Part shown: positions 1 to 11,743 of the stretch, in pieces
Position numbering within the stretch: the stretch's first letter is position 1
Layout of the letters: every line of letters begins with the position of its first letter
Source of the DNA: Cumulibacter manganitolerans
GTDB lineage: Bacteria > Actinomycetota > Actinomycetes > Mycobacteriales > Antricoccaceae
Length of the DNA stretch: 64,000 nt
Reading direction: 5' to 3'
NCBI RefSeq assembly: GCF_009602465.1
Contig: NZ_WBKP01000009.1
Span: forward strand, 1-64,000
Made by a program: the position numbers and the translations under genes
The notes under the pieces: model-generated
Seen by the model: the letters and a program-made list of their open reading frames with translations, nothing else
What the model was told of the DNA's origin: nothing
Databases searched by the model: none

Positions 1-1215
1 GCCGGCGACCAAGAACCCACCATCAGCGAATCGCTGTCCGCCGACGACTTCGTCACCGCCCTACAGGCCGCGCAGCAGTCGCGGGTCGCGGTCGCGCGGC
101 AGACCGATCGCCGGCGCGACGTGCTTACCCGCGCCGACCGGCGACGCGATCAGCAGATCGCCATCGATCACGACCGGGTGACCGCCGCGCGTCGGGCGGC
201 CCGAGGCGCCTTCCAGGAGGCGCTCGCGAGCATGCGCCGGCGCGAGCGGGCGATCGCCACCGACGCGATCGAGGCCCTGACGCACCGGGCCACCGGCGTC
301 CGCGACGCGGCGGTGACGTCGGCACGGCGGGCGGCGCAGGCAGAGCGCGCGCGGCTCGAGCAGGAGCTCGCCCACCGGCTGGCCCTGATCGAGCAGGCCC
401 GCGAGTCGGCCCGCCGGACGCGGGACGCCGGCCTCCTCGCGATCGGCGACGCCGACCGGATCGCCAACCATCCGCGGGTGCGGTCCGTCGAGCGGACGTT
501 CCGGCGCGCCGTCGACACCGCGATCGAGGCGGCGGCAGCGGCCCGCCGCGATGCCGCGCGCGAGCTGATCCGGGTCGCCGCCGACGAGCAGCGGGCGATC
601 GCCGACGCCGACCTGGCGCGGGACCGGACGATCGCGCTGCAGCGCACGCCCCACGAGCACCGACAGCGCCGTGAGGTGACCCGGCTCGCGCGGCTCGCGG
701 TGGAGCAGCGCGCGCACGCCGACCGCGTCGACCCGACCGCCGCTCTGCAGCGCCTGGACCAGGCGTCCGAGCGCCGCCTCGCGCACATCAACGAACGCTC
801 CCTGCGCGAACGGATCGCGGCCACCGACCGCCGGGACGCGCGGCTCGCCGCGATCGAGCGCGCCGCCCGGGACCGCTGGTCGACCGCCGACCGCGGGTAC
901 CGCCGGAGCATCCAGCCGCAGACCAGCCGCAGCGAGCTCGACCGCCGGCTGCGGCTCTGGAGGCTGCTGCAGACCGGCGTCACCGTCACCGCTCAGCACG
1001 ACTGGTGCATCTGGGATCCGGGTGCCGTCTGCACGTGCTCACGATCGGCGCCGACCGACTGCCCCCGCACTCCGGTGCCGCCGAGCACCCCCGCGCAGCC
1101 CCCGCGGCCCGCCGAACCGGGGCGGCGGATCCCGGACGGGTGCGCGTGGACGGGTCCGTCGTCCCCGCGCGCAGCAGCAGGCCACAGCGCTGGCCGGCGA
1201 CCAACGCCTCGGTGA
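1..1215 (+). CDS. Ala/Arg-rich coiled-coil protein, 5' end outside window
   Basis: The frame is open from base 1 with no stop until 1213-1215, so the start lies upstream of the window. At least 320 residues are heptad-like Ala/Arg/Glu helices (many RRxA, ERA and DRR units), consistent with a long coiled coil or filamentous protein. No enzymatic motif is visible. The last 75 residues change character: Pro/Ser-rich with several Cys, and they overlap the 3' part of nadB on the other strand by 230 bases. The true protein may therefore end nearer base 1000, or the region may be a rearrangement junction. I do not recognise the family; a plasmid or phage-type accessory protein is possible but unproven. 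Confidence 0.5.
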   Translation, partial: AGDQEPTISESLSADDFVTALQAAQQSRVAVARQTDRRRDVLTRADRRRDQQIAIDHDRVTAARRAARGAFQEALASMRRRERAIATDAIEALTHRATGVRDAAVTSARRAAQAERARLEQELAHRLALIEQARESARRTRDAGLLAIGDADRIANHPRVRSVERTFRRAVDTAIEAAAAARRDAARELIRVAADEQRAIADADLARDRTIALQRTPHEHRQRREVTRLARLAVEQRAHADRVDPTAALQRLDQASERRLAHINERSLRERIAATDRRDARLAAIERAARDRWSTADRGYRRSIQPQTSRSELDRRLRLWRLLQTGVTVTAQHDWCIWDPGAVCTCSRSAPTDCPRTPVPPSTPAQPPRPAEPGRRIPDGCAWTGPSSPRAAAGHSAGRRPTPR

Positions 1216-2362
1216 TCGAGTTGGACGCGAGCCGGTTGGCGCCGTGCACCCCCGTCCGCGCGACCTCGCCGACGGCGTACAGGCCGGGCACGCTGGTGCG
1301 CCCCGTGAGGTCGGCGGCCACGCCGCCGCAGTGGTAGTGCGCGCCGGGCCGGACCGGGATCGGCTCGGTCACCGGATCCACCCCACGGTCGCGGCACATC
1401 CGCAGCACCGTCGGGAAGTGCCGCCGCCAGACCGGCTCCGAGAGCATCGTGCCGTCGAGGTAGACGTGCGAGACAGCGTGCCGCTGCAGGTGGTCGTGCA
1501 GCGCCGCGGACACGACGTCGCGGGGCGCGAGGTCGGCGGACGGGTGCACGCCCGGCATGACGCGGCGACCGTCCTGGCCGACGAGGACCGCGCCCTCGCC
1601 GCGCAGCGCCTCGGTGATCAGCACCGCCGCATCCCCCGGCACCGCGGCGGCGGCGAGCAGGGTGGGGTGGAACTGCATGAACTCGATGTCCCGCAGGACG
1701 GCGCCGGCGCGGGCGGCCAGCGCGAGGCCGTCCCCGGTGGCGGTGACGGGGTTGGTGGTGGCCGACCACAGCCGCCCGATGCCCCCGGTCGCGAGCACCA
1801 GCGCGCCGGCGGGCAGCGCGCCAGGGCGGCCCGCCGCGTCCATCACGCGGACGCCGGTCATCGACCCGCGGTCGTCGTGCAGCGCGTCGAGCGCCCAGGT
1901 GTGCTCGAGGACGGTGAGCTGCCCCGCGTCGGCGCGGCGCCGCACCGCCCGGGCCAGGACCCGCGCGACCTCGGCGCCGCTGGCGTCTCCGCCACAGTGC
2001 ACGATGCGCCGGGTCCGGTGGCCGCCCTCCAGGCCGAGGTCGAGCTCGCCGTCCCCGGTGCGGTCGAAGCGCGCGCCCAGGCGCACCAGCCGCTCGATGG
2101 CGGCCGGTGCGGCCTCGACGAGGTCGCGGACCGTCCGTTCGTCGCACAGCCCACCGCCCGCGCGCACGGTGTCCTCGACGTGGCCGATGAAGGAGTCGTC
2201 CGCGGCGCTGACCGCGGCGAGCCCGCCCTGTGCCCAGGCCGTGGCGCCGTCGCCGAGCGTCCCCTTGGTGACCACGGTGACCGGCCGGTTACCGGCGAGG
2301 ACGAGTGCGGTGCTCAGGCCGGCGGCACCGCTGCCGACGACCACCACCGGCGAGCGGTTCAC
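986..2362 (-). CDS. nadB: L-aspartate oxidase NadB, C-terminal domain probably truncated or frameshifted
   Basis: NadB oxidises L-aspartate to iminoaspartate with FAD, the first step of de novo NAD synthesis, and passes it to NadA. Visible motifs are the N-terminal FAD fold ([11 protein letters not shown]), [17 protein letters not shown], the HYHCGG active-site stretch and the FAD-binding GANRLASNS. The GTG start overlaps the nadA stop (GTGA, 4 bases), so the two are translationally coupled. The protein is 458 residues, against roughly 520-560 in relatives. After about residue 395 the frame no longer resembles the family's C-terminal helical domain, and a short stretch resembling its GVLR-type helix lies in another frame. 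nadC, which normally follows, is absent. This looks like a truncation or frameshift near 1000-1150. Confidence 0.85.
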   Translation of the reverse strand: MNRSPVVVVGSGAAGLSTALVLAGNRPVTVVTKGTLGDGATAWAQGGLAAVSAADDSFIGHVEDTVRAGGGLCDERTVRDLVEAAPAAIERLVRLGARFDRTGDGELDLGLEGGHRTRRIVHCGGDASGAEVARVLARAVRRRADAGQLTVLEHTWALDALHDDRGSMTGVRVMDAAGRPGALPAGALVLATGGIGRLWSATTNPVTATGDGLALAARAGAVLRDIEFMQFHPTLLAAAAVPGDAAVLITEALRGEGAVLVGQDGRRVMPGVHPSADLAPRDVVSAALHDHLQRHAVSHVYLDGTMLSEPVWRRHFPTVLRMCRDRGVDPVTEPIPVRPGAHYHCGGVAADLTGRTSVPGLYAVGEVARTGVHGANRLASNSITEALVAGQRCGLLLRAGTTDPSTRTRPGSAAPVRRAAGAARGCSAAPECGGSRSAPIVSTCRRHPDPRCTSRAER

Positions 2363-3366
2363 TCCCCGCCTGCCGGGTTGCCGATCGCGATCATCCGCTC
2401 GACCGCGCGGCGGGCGCGATGCGCGATCGCGGGCTCGACCGTGACCTGTTCCCGCTCCTCGCGCAGCGCGCGCAGCAGCTTCGGCGGGGTGATCATCTTC
2501 ATGTAGTGGCACGCGGCCTGCGGGTTCACCGGCACGAACTGCGTGCCGCTGTTGACCTTGCGCAGCTGGTGCAGCATGCCGACCTCGGTGGCGACGAGGA
2601 CCGTCGTGGCCTGTGATGTGCGGGCCGCGTCCAGCATGCCGCCGGTCGACAGCACGCGGGTGCGCTCCGCGGGCAGCTCGCCGGTCGACGCCAGCCACAG
2701 CGCCGAGGTCGTGCAGCCGCACTCGGGATGCACGTAGAGCTCGGCGTCGGCGCTCGCGCGGACGGCGGCGGTGAGGTCGGCCGGCGAGATCCCGGCGTGC
2801 ACGTGGCACTCGCCCATCCACACGTGCATGTTCTCCCGCCCGGTCCGGCGCTTGACGTGCGCGCCGAGGAACATGTCGGGGCCGAACAGGATCTCGGTGT
2901 CCGCCGGGATCGACTGCACGACCTCGACGGCGTTCGCGGAGGTGCAGCAGATGTCCGTCTCGGCCTTCACCTCGGCGGTCGTGTTGACGTACGAGACGAC
3001 CACGGCGCCCGGGTGCTCGGCCTTCCAGGCCCGCAGCTGCGCACCGGTGATGCTGTCCGCGAGCGAGCACCCGGCGGCCGCGTCCGGGATCAGCACCCGC
3101 TTGCCGGGCGAGAGGATGCTCGCCGTCTCGGCCATGAAGTGGACGCCGGCGAAGACGATCGTCGAATGCGGGACGGTGACCGCCAGCCGCGACAGGCCGA
3201 GGGAGTCCCCGACGTGGTCGGCGACGTCCTGGATCTGCGGGATCTGGTAGTTGTGCGCCAGGATCACCGCGTCCTTCCGGTCGGCGAGCTCGCGCACCTC
3301 GGCGCGCCAGTCCGCCCACTGCCCGGTGGTCCAGCCGGTCCACCCGTCGTCCGCTCGCTCTGTCAT
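2359..3366 (-). CDS. nadA: quinolinate synthase NadA
   Basis: NadA condenses iminoaspartate with dihydroxyacetone phosphate to quinolinate, using a [4Fe-4S] cluster. The 335-residue product has the family's AHNYQ start region, FMAETA, the [11 protein letters not shown] cysteine site, the MGECHVHAG stretch, the HPECGC site and [10 protein letters not shown] near the end, which together supply the conserved cysteines. I chose the ATG at 3366 rather than one 14 codons upstream because a strong GGAGGT ribosome site sits just before it, and because the longer start would lie inside the palindrome at 3384-3406. It is first in the nadA-nadB operon and is divergent from the NrtR-type regulator. Confidence 0.93.
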   Translation of the reverse strand: MTERADDGWTGWTTGQWADWRAEVRELADRKDAVILAHNYQIPQIQDVADHVGDSLGLSRLAVTVPHSTIVFAGVHFMAETASILSPGKRVLIPDAAAGCSLADSITGAQLRAWKAEHPGAVVVSYVNTTAEVKAETDICCTSANAVEVVQSIPADTEILFGPDMFLGAHVKRRTGRENMHVWMGECHVHAGISPADLTAAVRASADAELYVHPECGCTTSALWLASTGELPAERTRVLSTGGMLDAARTSQATTVLVATEVGMLHQLRKVNSGTQFVPVNPQAACHYMKMITPPKLLRALREEREQVTVEPAIAHRARRAVERMIAIGNPAGGE

Positions 3367-3383
3367 CGGAGCACCTCCCTCAG

Positions 3384-3406
3384 GTTTTCGCCTACCAGGC
3401 GAAAAC
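3384..3406. promoter_or_regulatory. candidate NrtR operator between nadA and nrtR
   Basis: Perfect inverted repeat: arms GTTTTCGCCT and AGGCGAAAAC separated by ACC, 23 bases in total. It lies 18 bases upstream of the nadA ATG and 25 bases upstream of the regulator's GTG, so one bound dimer could repress both divergent genes. NrtR proteins are known to bind palindromes in front of NAD synthesis genes. The pairing with this NrtR is inferred from position. Confidence 0.75.
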
Positions 3407-3430
3407 ATGCTGGCACGTTAGCATCCACGA

Positions 3431-4135
3431 GTGCCCGAAAGCCGGCAGGTCCCGCTCTACCGCAACGAGGCGGTCGCTGTCGTCTTTCGCGTGCGACCGG
3501 ACCGGCCCGGCCCCGGCGGCCTCGAGGTGCTCGCCTGGCGACGGGAGCGCGCGCCGTACGACGGGCACTGGGCACTGCCCAGCGGCCCCCTGCTCGCGGA
3601 CGAGACGATCGGCGAGTGCGTCGCCCGCCACCTGGCCGTCCGGGTCGACCTGACCCGCATCGCGCACCTCGAGCAGCTGGAGACCCGCAGCGACCCGGGG
3701 CGCGATCCCGCCCAGCGGACGGTCGCCACGGCCTACCTCGGGCTGGTCCCCATGACCGCCGCCACCGCGCTGCCGAGCCACGCCGACTGGCTCCCGGTCG
3801 GCGACCTGCCGCGGATGGCGTTCGACCACGCCTCGCTGGTCCGCTCCGGGCACGAGCGGCTGCGCGCGAAGATCTCCTACACGAACCTCGGGTTCGCGCT
3901 GGCCCCGGAGACGTTCACGATGGCGACGCTGAGCGCGGTGTACGGCGCCGTGCTGGGATACCGTCCGTCGACGACGAACCTGCAGCGGGTGCTCACGCGA
4001 CGCGGCCAGCTCGTGCGGGCCGGCACCACGTCGCCGGGCTCGGGAAAGGGTGGCCGCCCCGCGCACCTCTACCGGTTCACCGAGCGGGTCGCCACCGTCA
4101 CCGACCCGTTCGCCGTGCTGCGTCCCCGCCAGTGA
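3431..4135 (+). CDS. nrtR: NrtR-type Nudix-related transcriptional regulator of NAD metabolism
   Basis: The 234-residue protein has an N-terminal Nudix-like domain (about 1-145) and a C-terminal winged helix (about 150-230). The C-terminal part carries the typical NrtR signatures LRAKISYTN, PETFTM, VYGAVLGY and GRPAHLYRF. The Nudix box is degenerate: G-x5-E is present, but the REUxEE catalytic residues are replaced (RHLAVRV). This fits a ligand-sensing, non-hydrolytic domain, as in NrtR repressors that respond to ADP-ribose-type metabolites. Its position facing nadA across a perfect palindrome supports repression of nadAB and itself. The start is GTG with no clear ribosome site, so a leaderless transcript is possible. 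Confidence 0.85.
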   Translation: MPESRQVPLYRNEAVAVVFRVRPDRPGPGGLEVLAWRRERAPYDGHWALPSGPLLADETIGECVARHLAVRVDLTRIAHLEQLETRSDPGRDPAQRTVATAYLGLVPMTAATALPSHADWLPVGDLPRMAFDHASLVRSGHERLRAKISYTNLGFALAPETFTMATLSAVYGAVLGYRPSTTNLQRVLTRRGQLVRAGTTSPGSGKGGRPAHLYRFTERVATVTDPFAVLRPRQ

Positions 4136-4148
4136 GGCGTCGGCGCCG

Positions 4149-5087
4149 CTACTGCACGAACGGCTCGCCGGCCGCTCGGTCGACGTAGCAGTCGAACGTG
4201 CCGGTGAACGCGAACGCGACGGGCGTCGCCGCCTTCGCGGGCTTGCCGGCCGCCGGGAACGCCGCGCTCACCGCCTGCTGGCACAGCTGCGGAGTCTGGC
4301 CCGACGTGAAGGCGTCGTAGCCGGCCTTCGCTGCGTCGGCCGCCTGCTGCGTCAGCACGACGGTCACCAGGGACTGCGCGTTCACCTGCGGGTTGTCGCA
4401 CGGCATCGGCAGATAGCCCTCGGAGGTCGCGTTCAGACAGGCGATCTGGTCGTCGGCGACGGTGCTCAGGTCGACCGCGGGCTTCTCGATCGGCACCGGG
4501 GCGGCGAACCGGTTGGCGATGTCGCACCTGATCCAGCGAGCGCCGCCGGCCCACTCCTCGCCGGTCGGCAGCCAGGCGTACGGGCGCAGGTTCGAGGACT
4601 TGTAGGCGAGCTCGACGTCGCCGCTGCCGGTGTCGACGGTGCCCGAGGCGAACGCCTTCGCGTGGGCGGCGGCGCAGGCCGGCGTCACGACCGATCGCCA
4701 GATCTGCTCGTGTCCGGGGTCGATCGCCTGCCCGGTCTCGGCGAGCGCGGCGACGCTGCCGAGCTGCTGGGTCGGGATGCCCACCACGCCGGCGGTGATC
4801 GCGTTGTGCTCGGTCGAGCAGTCCACCGACTGCTGGTCGGTCGAGGTGAGCGCCAGCGCGTCGTCGAGCTGCTCGGCGGTCATGCTCCAGCACAGCCCGG
4901 TCTTGGGCAACGTGGCGTTCCCGGCGTCCGGACCGGTGATGTCGTCCGCCTTCGGGATCACATCACTGGTGGCGGACGCCGACCCGGACGTCCGCGCCGG
5001 GGCGTCGTCGTCGACGCCCCGGTCGTCGGTGCACGCCGCCGCCGTGAGCAACGTCAGCAGCGCGATGAGCGTTCGAGCGGTACGCAC
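4149..5087 (-). CDS. septum-formation-family lipoprotein
   Basis: 312 residues. The N-terminus is a short signal peptide with lipobox-like LLTAAAC, cysteine near position 19, followed by an Asp/Ser/Ala-rich linker, so it is probably a membrane-anchored exported lipoprotein. The mature part holds two similar halves with paired cysteines (LCWSM ... VDCSTEHN and ACLN-like ... MPCDNPQ), as in the actinobacterial septum-formation domain proteins. The GTG start has a GGGGAG ribosome site. It stands alone, convergent with nrtR (13-base gap). The family assignment is by residue pattern; function is not established. Confidence 0.6.
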   Translation of the reverse strand: MRTARTLIALLTLLTAAACTDDRGVDDDAPARTSGSASATSDVIPKADDITGPDAGNATLPKTGLCWSMTAEQLDDALALTSTDQQSVDCSTEHNAITAGVVGIPTQQLGSVAALAETGQAIDPGHEQIWRSVVTPACAAAHAKAFASGTVDTGSGDVELAYKSSNLRPYAWLPTGEEWAGGARWIRCDIANRFAAPVPIEKPAVDLSTVADDQIACLNATSEGYLPMPCDNPQVNAQSLVTVVLTQQAADAAKAGYDAFTSGQTPQLCQQAVSAAFPAAGKPAKAATPVAFAFTGTFDCYVDRAAGEPFVQ

Positions 5088-5110
5088 GATGCCGGCTCCC
5101 CCTGGTCGAT

Positions 5111-8023
5111 TCAGCCCGCGAACGCCTCGGCGGCGAGCTCGGCGATGGTGCGCACCTCGCGGCCGGCGAGCTGCGTGATCTGCGTCTGGCACGAGAAGCC
5201 GTCGGCGACCACGATCGCGTCGGGCTCGGCGGCCAGCATCGGCAGCAGCCGGTCCTCCGCGATCTTCTTGGACAGGTCGGCATGCTTGGCGTTGAAGCCG
5301 AACGAGCCCGCGAGGCCGCAGCAGCCGGAGTCGAGCACCTTGACGTCGTACCCGAGCGCGCCCAGGATCTCGACGTCCTTCTGGTAGCCGCCGTTGGCGT
5401 TCTGGTGGCAGTGCACCTGCAGGAGCACCCGCTTGCCGGCTCCCGCGCTCGGCACGACGGACTGCTTGGCCGCGAGCCATTCCGGCAGCGAGCAGGCGAT
5501 CTCGCTGAGCACCTTCGCGCGCTCGTCGTCGGGGAACAGCCCGAGCAGCTCGTCCCGGAAGGTCGCCAGGCAGGACGGCTCGAGGACGACGACCGGCGTG
5601 CGCGCCTCGATCGCGGGCCGCAGCGCGCGCATGGTCTTCTCGAGGTTGCGCTTGGCCGAGTCGAGCATGCCGTAGTCGTACAGCGGACGCCCGCAGCACA
5701 GGTCCTCCTGCGGCACGACCACCTTGCCGCCCGCAGCCTGCATCACCCGCACGGCGGCGATCCCGGCCTCCGGACCGAGGTAGTTGGTGAACGTGTCGAC
5801 CCAGAGGACGACGTCGCCGGCGGCGGCCGGCACGTTCTGCTTGAGCCACTTGCGCAGCGTCTGCTTCGCGAACACCGGCGCGGGCCGCGAGGTGGTCACG
5901 CCGGCGGCCGCCTTCAGGGGCTTGCCCACCGGCGAGGCGAGCACGCCGTTGGCCAGCGACGGCAGCTTGGAGGCGAACTTCGCGCCGTAGCGGATCATGC
6001 CGAGCGAGTACGCCTCCCGCGGGCGCGCCCGGCCCTTGTAGTAGTGCGAGAGGAACTCTGACTTGAAGGTCGCCATGTCGACGTTGGTCGGGCAGTCGGT
6101 CTTGCATCCCTTGCAGGACAGGCAGAGATCGAGGGCTTCCTTCACGTCCTCGTTGCGCCAGGTGGCCTCCGTGATCTCGCCGCGGAACATCTCCTGGAAG
6201 AGCTTCGCCCGCCCTCGGGTGGAGTGCTTCTCGTCGCGGGTCGCGCGGTACGACGGGCACATCGTGTTCGTGTCGGTGCGCCGGCATCGCCCGACGCCGA
6301 CGCACCTGTCGGCCGCCTCCTGCAGAGAGTACCCCTCGTCGCCGAAGAAGAACGTCGTCCTCGTCAGTGGGTTGTGCGGGCGATCCGGCCCGTGCTTGAG
6401 GTTGGTGTCCAGCGGGAACGGGTCGATGAGCTTGCCCGGGTTCATCCGCCCGCGCGGGTCCCAGGCCTGCTTGAACTCCTTGAAGCCCTGCATCAGCCGC
6501 GGCGAGAACATCTTGCTCCACAGCTCGGCACGCCCCTGGCCGTCGCCGTGCTCGCCGGAGATCGAGCCGCCCAGCTCGGCGACCAGCGCGGCGCCCCGCT
6601 CGAGGTACTCGCGGTAGTCGCGCAGGCCCTCGATCGTCCCGGTGTTGAAGTTGGAACGGGTGTGCATGCAGCCATCGCCGAGATGCCCGTACCAGCAGCC
6701 GTGGTAGCCGTAGTCGTCCCAGATCGCCGTCATGCGGCGCAAGTACTCGCCGAGCTTCTCCGGCGGCAGCGCGGCGTCCTCCCAGCCCTCCACGAGCGGT
6801 TCCTCGCCGGGCGGGCGGGCGGTCGCACCGAGGCCCGACTCGCGCACCGCCCACATGGCCTTCTGCTCGGCCGGAGTGCGGCACACCAGCACGCTCGGGC
6901 TGCCGGGGGCGGCGGCGATCGCCTCGTCGACCATCGCGTCGACGTCTTCCTCGTCGAACGAGCCGAACTCGGCGAGCACCCAGCCCTTCCCCGGCGGCAG
7001 CGTCGCGAGCGACTTCGCGTGCATGTTCCGCTTGCGCATGTAGATCGTCAGCTGCTCGTCGACGCCCTCGCACCCGATGATGCCGCGCATCCGGCGGAAC
7101 TCCGGGGCGTGGTCGGCGGCCTCGAAGATGTCGTCGTAGCCCAGCACGACCAGCCGGCGATGCTTGGGCCACGGCACCAGCTTCAGGGTCGCCTCGGTCA
7201 CGACGACGAGCGTCGACTCGCTGCCGACCAGCGCCTTCGCGATGTGCGGGCCGCCGTCCTCGCTCAACGAGTCGAGGTTGAAGCCGCTGACCCTGCGCGG
7301 GATGTCCGGGAACTCGGCGCGGACCGCGTCGGCGTACCGGTCGCGGATGGCGCTGATCTGCGCGTAGATCTCCCCGGTGCGACCGGGCGTGCCGGCCAGC
7401 TCGGTGAGCTGCTCGTCGGTGATCTTGCCGACCTCGAACTCGTGCCCGTCGTAGGTGAGCACCTTCATGGAGATCATGTTGTCGACGGTCTTCCCGGCGT
7501 ACACCGAATGGGTGCCGCAGGAGTTGTTGCCGATCATCCCGCCGATGGTGCAGTAGGCGTGCGTCGCGGGGTCCGGCGCGAAGGTGAGATCGTGCTGCTC
7601 GGTGACCGCGCGCAGGTCGTCGAGGACGATACCCGGCTGGACCCGCACCCAGCCCTCCTCGACGTTCAGCTCGAGGATGGCGTTCATGTGGCGGGAGAAG
7701 TCGATGACCAGCGCGACGTTGCAGGTCTGTCCCGCGAGGGCGGTCCCGCCGCCACGCGAGACGACGGCCGCGTCGACCGCGCGGGCGCACTCGAGCGCGA
7801 ACGCGACGTCCCCCGCGGTGCGTGGGAAGACCACGCCGAGCGGGGTCTGCCGATAGTTGGACGAGTCGCTCGCGTAGGCCGCGCGCGTACCGCTGCCGAA
7901 CTCGATGTCACCGCTGAATCCCTTGCGCAGCAGGGACTCCAGCTTCAGGCGACCGGTCTCGTCGACGGTGCTGCGATCGATCTTCGTGCCGGGCATCCCC
8001 GGCATTCCCAGCTCGACGGTCAT
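5111..8023 (-). CDS. FAD-linked oxidase with Fe-S and CCG domains (YdiJ / D-2-hydroxyglutarate dehydrogenase-like)
   Basis: 970 residues, a complete three-part fusion. Residues about 40-260 form the FAD_binding_4 (PCMH) fold ([14 protein letters not shown]), and about 270-530 the FAD-oxidase C domain with [10 protein letters not shown]. Ferredoxin-type clusters follow near 565-645 (CVGVGRC...MCP and [12 protein letters not shown]), and the end carries CCG-type heterodisulfide-reductase motifs ([21 protein letters not shown]). E. coli YdiJ, a D-2-hydroxyglutarate dehydrogenase, has this architecture and length. The substrate here is a 2-hydroxy acid, not further defined. The start overlaps the rlmB stop by 4 bases (ATGA), so it is the last gene of cysS-rlmB-this gene. 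Confidence 0.85.
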   Translation of the reverse strand: MTVELGMPGMPGTKIDRSTVDETGRLKLESLLRKGFSGDIEFGSGTRAAYASDSSNYRQTPLGVVFPRTAGDVAFALECARAVDAAVVSRGGGTALAGQTCNVALVIDFSRHMNAILELNVEEGWVRVQPGIVLDDLRAVTEQHDLTFAPDPATHAYCTIGGMIGNNSCGTHSVYAGKTVDNMISMKVLTYDGHEFEVGKITDEQLTELAGTPGRTGEIYAQISAIRDRYADAVRAEFPDIPRRVSGFNLDSLSEDGGPHIAKALVGSESTLVVVTEATLKLVPWPKHRRLVVLGYDDIFEAADHAPEFRRMRGIIGCEGVDEQLTIYMRKRNMHAKSLATLPPGKGWVLAEFGSFDEEDVDAMVDEAIAAAPGSPSVLVCRTPAEQKAMWAVRESGLGATARPPGEEPLVEGWEDAALPPEKLGEYLRRMTAIWDDYGYHGCWYGHLGDGCMHTRSNFNTGTIEGLRDYREYLERGAALVAELGGSISGEHGDGQGRAELWSKMFSPRLMQGFKEFKQAWDPRGRMNPGKLIDPFPLDTNLKHGPDRPHNPLTRTTFFFGDEGYSLQEAADRCVGVGRCRRTDTNTMCPSYRATRDEKHSTRGRAKLFQEMFRGEITEATWRNEDVKEALDLCLSCKGCKTDCPTNVDMATFKSEFLSHYYKGRARPREAYSLGMIRYGAKFASKLPSLANGVLASPVGKPLKAAAGVTTSRPAPVFAKQTLRKWLKQNVPAAAGDVVLWVDTFTNYLGPEAGIAAVRVMQAAGGKVVVPQEDLCCGRPLYDYGMLDSAKRNLEKTMRALRPAIEARTPVVVLEPSCLATFRDELLGLFPDDERAKVLSEIACSLPEWLAAKQSVVPSAGAGKRVLLQVHCHQNANGGYQKDVEILGALGYDVKVLDSGCCGLAGSFGFNAKHADLSKKIAEDRLLPMLAAEPDAIVVADGFSCQTQITQLAGREVRTIAELAAEAFAG

Positions 8024-8990
8024 GCCGCTCCTCCTTGTCCGAGACCCCGGGCGCTGGCGACCTGCCAGAGCGTGACCGAGGCCGCGACCGACGCGTTCAG
8101 CGACTCGGTGCTGCCCGACATCGGGATCGAGACGATCTGGTCACACTTCTCGGCGACCAGCCGTGAGAGCCCCTTGCCCTCCGAGCCCACGACGATGCAC
8201 AGCGGATCGCCCGTGACGTCGAGGTCCTGCAGCTCGACGTCGCCGTCGGCGGCGAGGCCGACGACGAAGACCCCCGACTTCTGCAGCGCCAGCAGCGTGC
8301 GCGAGAGGTTGGTGACCTGGGCGATCGGCAGCCGGGCCGCCGCGCCGGCCGACGTACGCCAGGCGGTGGCCGTCATGCCCGCGGCGCGGCGCTCGGGCAC
8401 GATCACGCCGTGCGCGCCGAAGGCCGCGGCCGACCGGACGACGGCGCCGAGATTGCGGGGATCCTGGACCCCGTCGAGCGCGACCAGCAGCGGCACCAGG
8501 CCGGCGTCGACCGCCGCCGCGACCATGTCGGCGGGGTCGGTGTAGCGGAACGGCGGCACGGCGATGCCGATGCCCTGGTGCAGCGCCCCGCCGGTCAGCC
8601 TGTCCAGCTCGCTGCGGCTGACCTCCTGGATCGGGGTGTTGGTGTCGGAACAGATCTTGATCGCCTCGCGCACGCGGTCGTCGATCTCCGTGCGTTCGGC
8701 GATGTAGAGGGCGGTCACCGGGATCTCGGCGCGCAGCGCCTCGACGACCGGGTTGCGGCCCACGAGCAGCTCGGGGCCGCCGCTGGTCTTGCGCCCGGTG
8801 GTCTGCTTGCCCGCGACCCGCTTCACCGCCTGCGACCGGCGGTAGGCCTTGTGGTTGGGACGGTCCTCGGCGCGCGGCGTGGGGCCGCGACCCTCGAGCC
8901 CCTTGCGGCGCTGGCCGCCCGATCCGACGACCTGGCCCTTCTTGGTGCCGCTCTTGCGCATAGCGCCCTTGCGCTGTGAGTTGCCAGCCA

Positions 8991-8991
<1 letters not shown>
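8020..8991 (-). CDS. rlmB: 23S rRNA 2'-O-ribose methyltransferase RlmB / TrmH family
   Basis: 323 residues. A basic, disordered N-terminal extension of about 75 residues (many Lys/Arg/Gly) precedes the substrate-binding domain ([13 protein letters not shown]) and the SPOUT knot domain with the three family motifs: [27 protein letters not shown] and [17 protein letters not shown]. It uses S-adenosylmethionine to methylate a guanosine ribose in 23S rRNA. The ATG overlaps the cysS stop by one base and the gene overlaps the next one by 4. The cysS-rlmB pairing is conserved in actinobacteria. Confidence 0.92.
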
Positions 8992-10373
<1,382 letters not shown>

Positions 10374-10488
10374 TCGGTCGATCTTACGGGTGGGCCTTGT
10401 ATCCTGTTGGGTGCACAGGGACCCCTGGCGCGACCTGATGGGCGGGTAGGCGCGCCGCGCACTGGCCGCTATCCCCATCGAGGTCCTC

Positions 10489-11709
10489 ATGTCCGCTGTC
10501 GCCGCCTACCGCCGGCTGTTCGCCATCTCCGGGATGTCGTACGTCGTCGTCGCCTTCCTCGGGCGGCTGCCGCTGGCGATGAGCCAGATCGGCACCCTGC
10601 TGCTCGTGCAGGATGCGACCGGGTCGTACGGCGCGGGCGGGTTCTGCGCCGGGGCGCTGGCCGTGGCCAACGCGACCGGGGCGCCGTACTTCGGGGCGCT
10701 CGCCGATCGGATCGGGCAACGTCCCGTGGTGCTCGGCCAGTCGCTGCTCGGGGCAGCCGGATTCGCCGGCGAGGTGGCGCTCGTGTGGGCCGGCGCGTCG
10801 TGGCCGTGGCTCGCCGTCGTCGCCGCCGCCGCCGGGCTCGCTTGCCCGCAGATCGGGCCGCTCGCGCGGGTGCGCTGGCGGCCGCTCACCGAGGGGACGC
10901 CGGATCAGGGCCGACTGGTCAGCACCGCGTTCTCGTACGAGGGCGCCGCCGACGAGGCGACGTTCGTGTTCGGCCCGGCCCTGGTCGGCGTCTGCATCGC
11001 GGTCGTCTCGCCGCGCTTCGCGATGCTGCTCGCCGCCGTGATCCTGGCCGTGTTCGGTACCGCGTTCGCGGTCCACCGCTCGGCCAGGCTCGTCGGGGCC
11101 CGCTCGCACGGCACCGGCAGCACCGGCCGGCTGCTGACCGCGGGCCTCGCCGTCCTGTCGCTCGCGCAGCTCGCCATCGGCATGCTGTTCGGCTCGGTGC
11201 AGACCGGCAACTCGGTGATCGCCACCGCCGCCGGGCAGGCCGGCATGACCGGGCTCCTGCACGCGTTGTTCGGCGTGGGGAGCGTCATCGCCGGTATCGC
11301 GGTCGCGGCGCTGCCAGAGGCGCTCCCACTGGTACGGCGGATGCGGATCTTCGCCGTCGCGCTGCTGGTGCTGTCGCTGCCGCTGCTGCTGGTCGACTCC
11401 ATCGCGTGGACGGTGCCGGCGCTGATGGTGCTCGGCTGCGCCGTGGCGCCCTACATGATCACCACCTTCTCGCTCGCCGAGCGGATCACCGCCCCGGCCC
11501 GCACCGGCGCCGCGATGACGCTGCTCGCCGCTGCCACCGGCCTCGGCTATGCGATCGGGGCGGCCATCGCGGGGCGCCTCGCCGACGCCGGCGGCGCCAC
11601 GCCGGCGTACGCCGTCACGGTCGCCGCCTGCGCGCTGGCGGTCGCGATCGCGACGCTCGCCGGACCGCGGATCCTCCCACGGGAGGAGGCGGACCGCCCG
11701 CGCGGATGA
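10489..11709 (+). CDS. MFS permease, 12-helix type
   Basis: 406 residues with about 12 hydrophobic segments and the loop 2-3 signature GALADRIGQRPVV typical of the major facilitator superfamily. It starts at an ATG preceded by GAGG. The N-terminal half contains the usual Gly-rich helices; a Ser/Gly-rich stretch near 205-215 marks the central loop. It is probably an exporter or uptake permease of the inner membrane; the substrate cannot be told. It is divergent from cysS and followed after 34 bases by a membrane protein. Confidence 0.8.
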   Translation: MSAVAAYRRLFAISGMSYVVVAFLGRLPLAMSQIGTLLLVQDATGSYGAGGFCAGALAVANATGAPYFGALADRIGQRPVVLGQSLLGAAGFAGEVALVWAGASWPWLAVVAAAAGLACPQIGPLARVRWRPLTEGTPDQGRLVSTAFSYEGAADEATFVFGPALVGVCIAVVSPRFAMLLAAVILAVFGTAFAVHRSARLVGARSHGTGSTGRLLTAGLAVLSLAQLAIGMLFGSVQTGNSVIATAAGQAGMTGLLHALFGVGSVIAGIAVAALPEALPLVRRMRIFAVALLVLSLPLLLVDSIAWTVPALMVLGCAVAPYMITTFSLAERITAPARTGAAMTLLAAATGLGYAIGAAIAGRLADAGGATPAYAVTVAACALAVAIATLAGPRILPREEADRPRG

Positions 11710-11743
11710 GGTACCGCCGGACGCGGCCGACGAGCATCGGGGT

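Noticed and set aside
1022-2506. Plus-strand frame opposite nadB
   Set aside because: Antisense shadow of nadB with Arg/Gly/Ala-rich composition and no motif.
10374-10488. T-box leader before cysS
   Set aside because: No T-box sequence or stem I-like structure in the 115-base gap.
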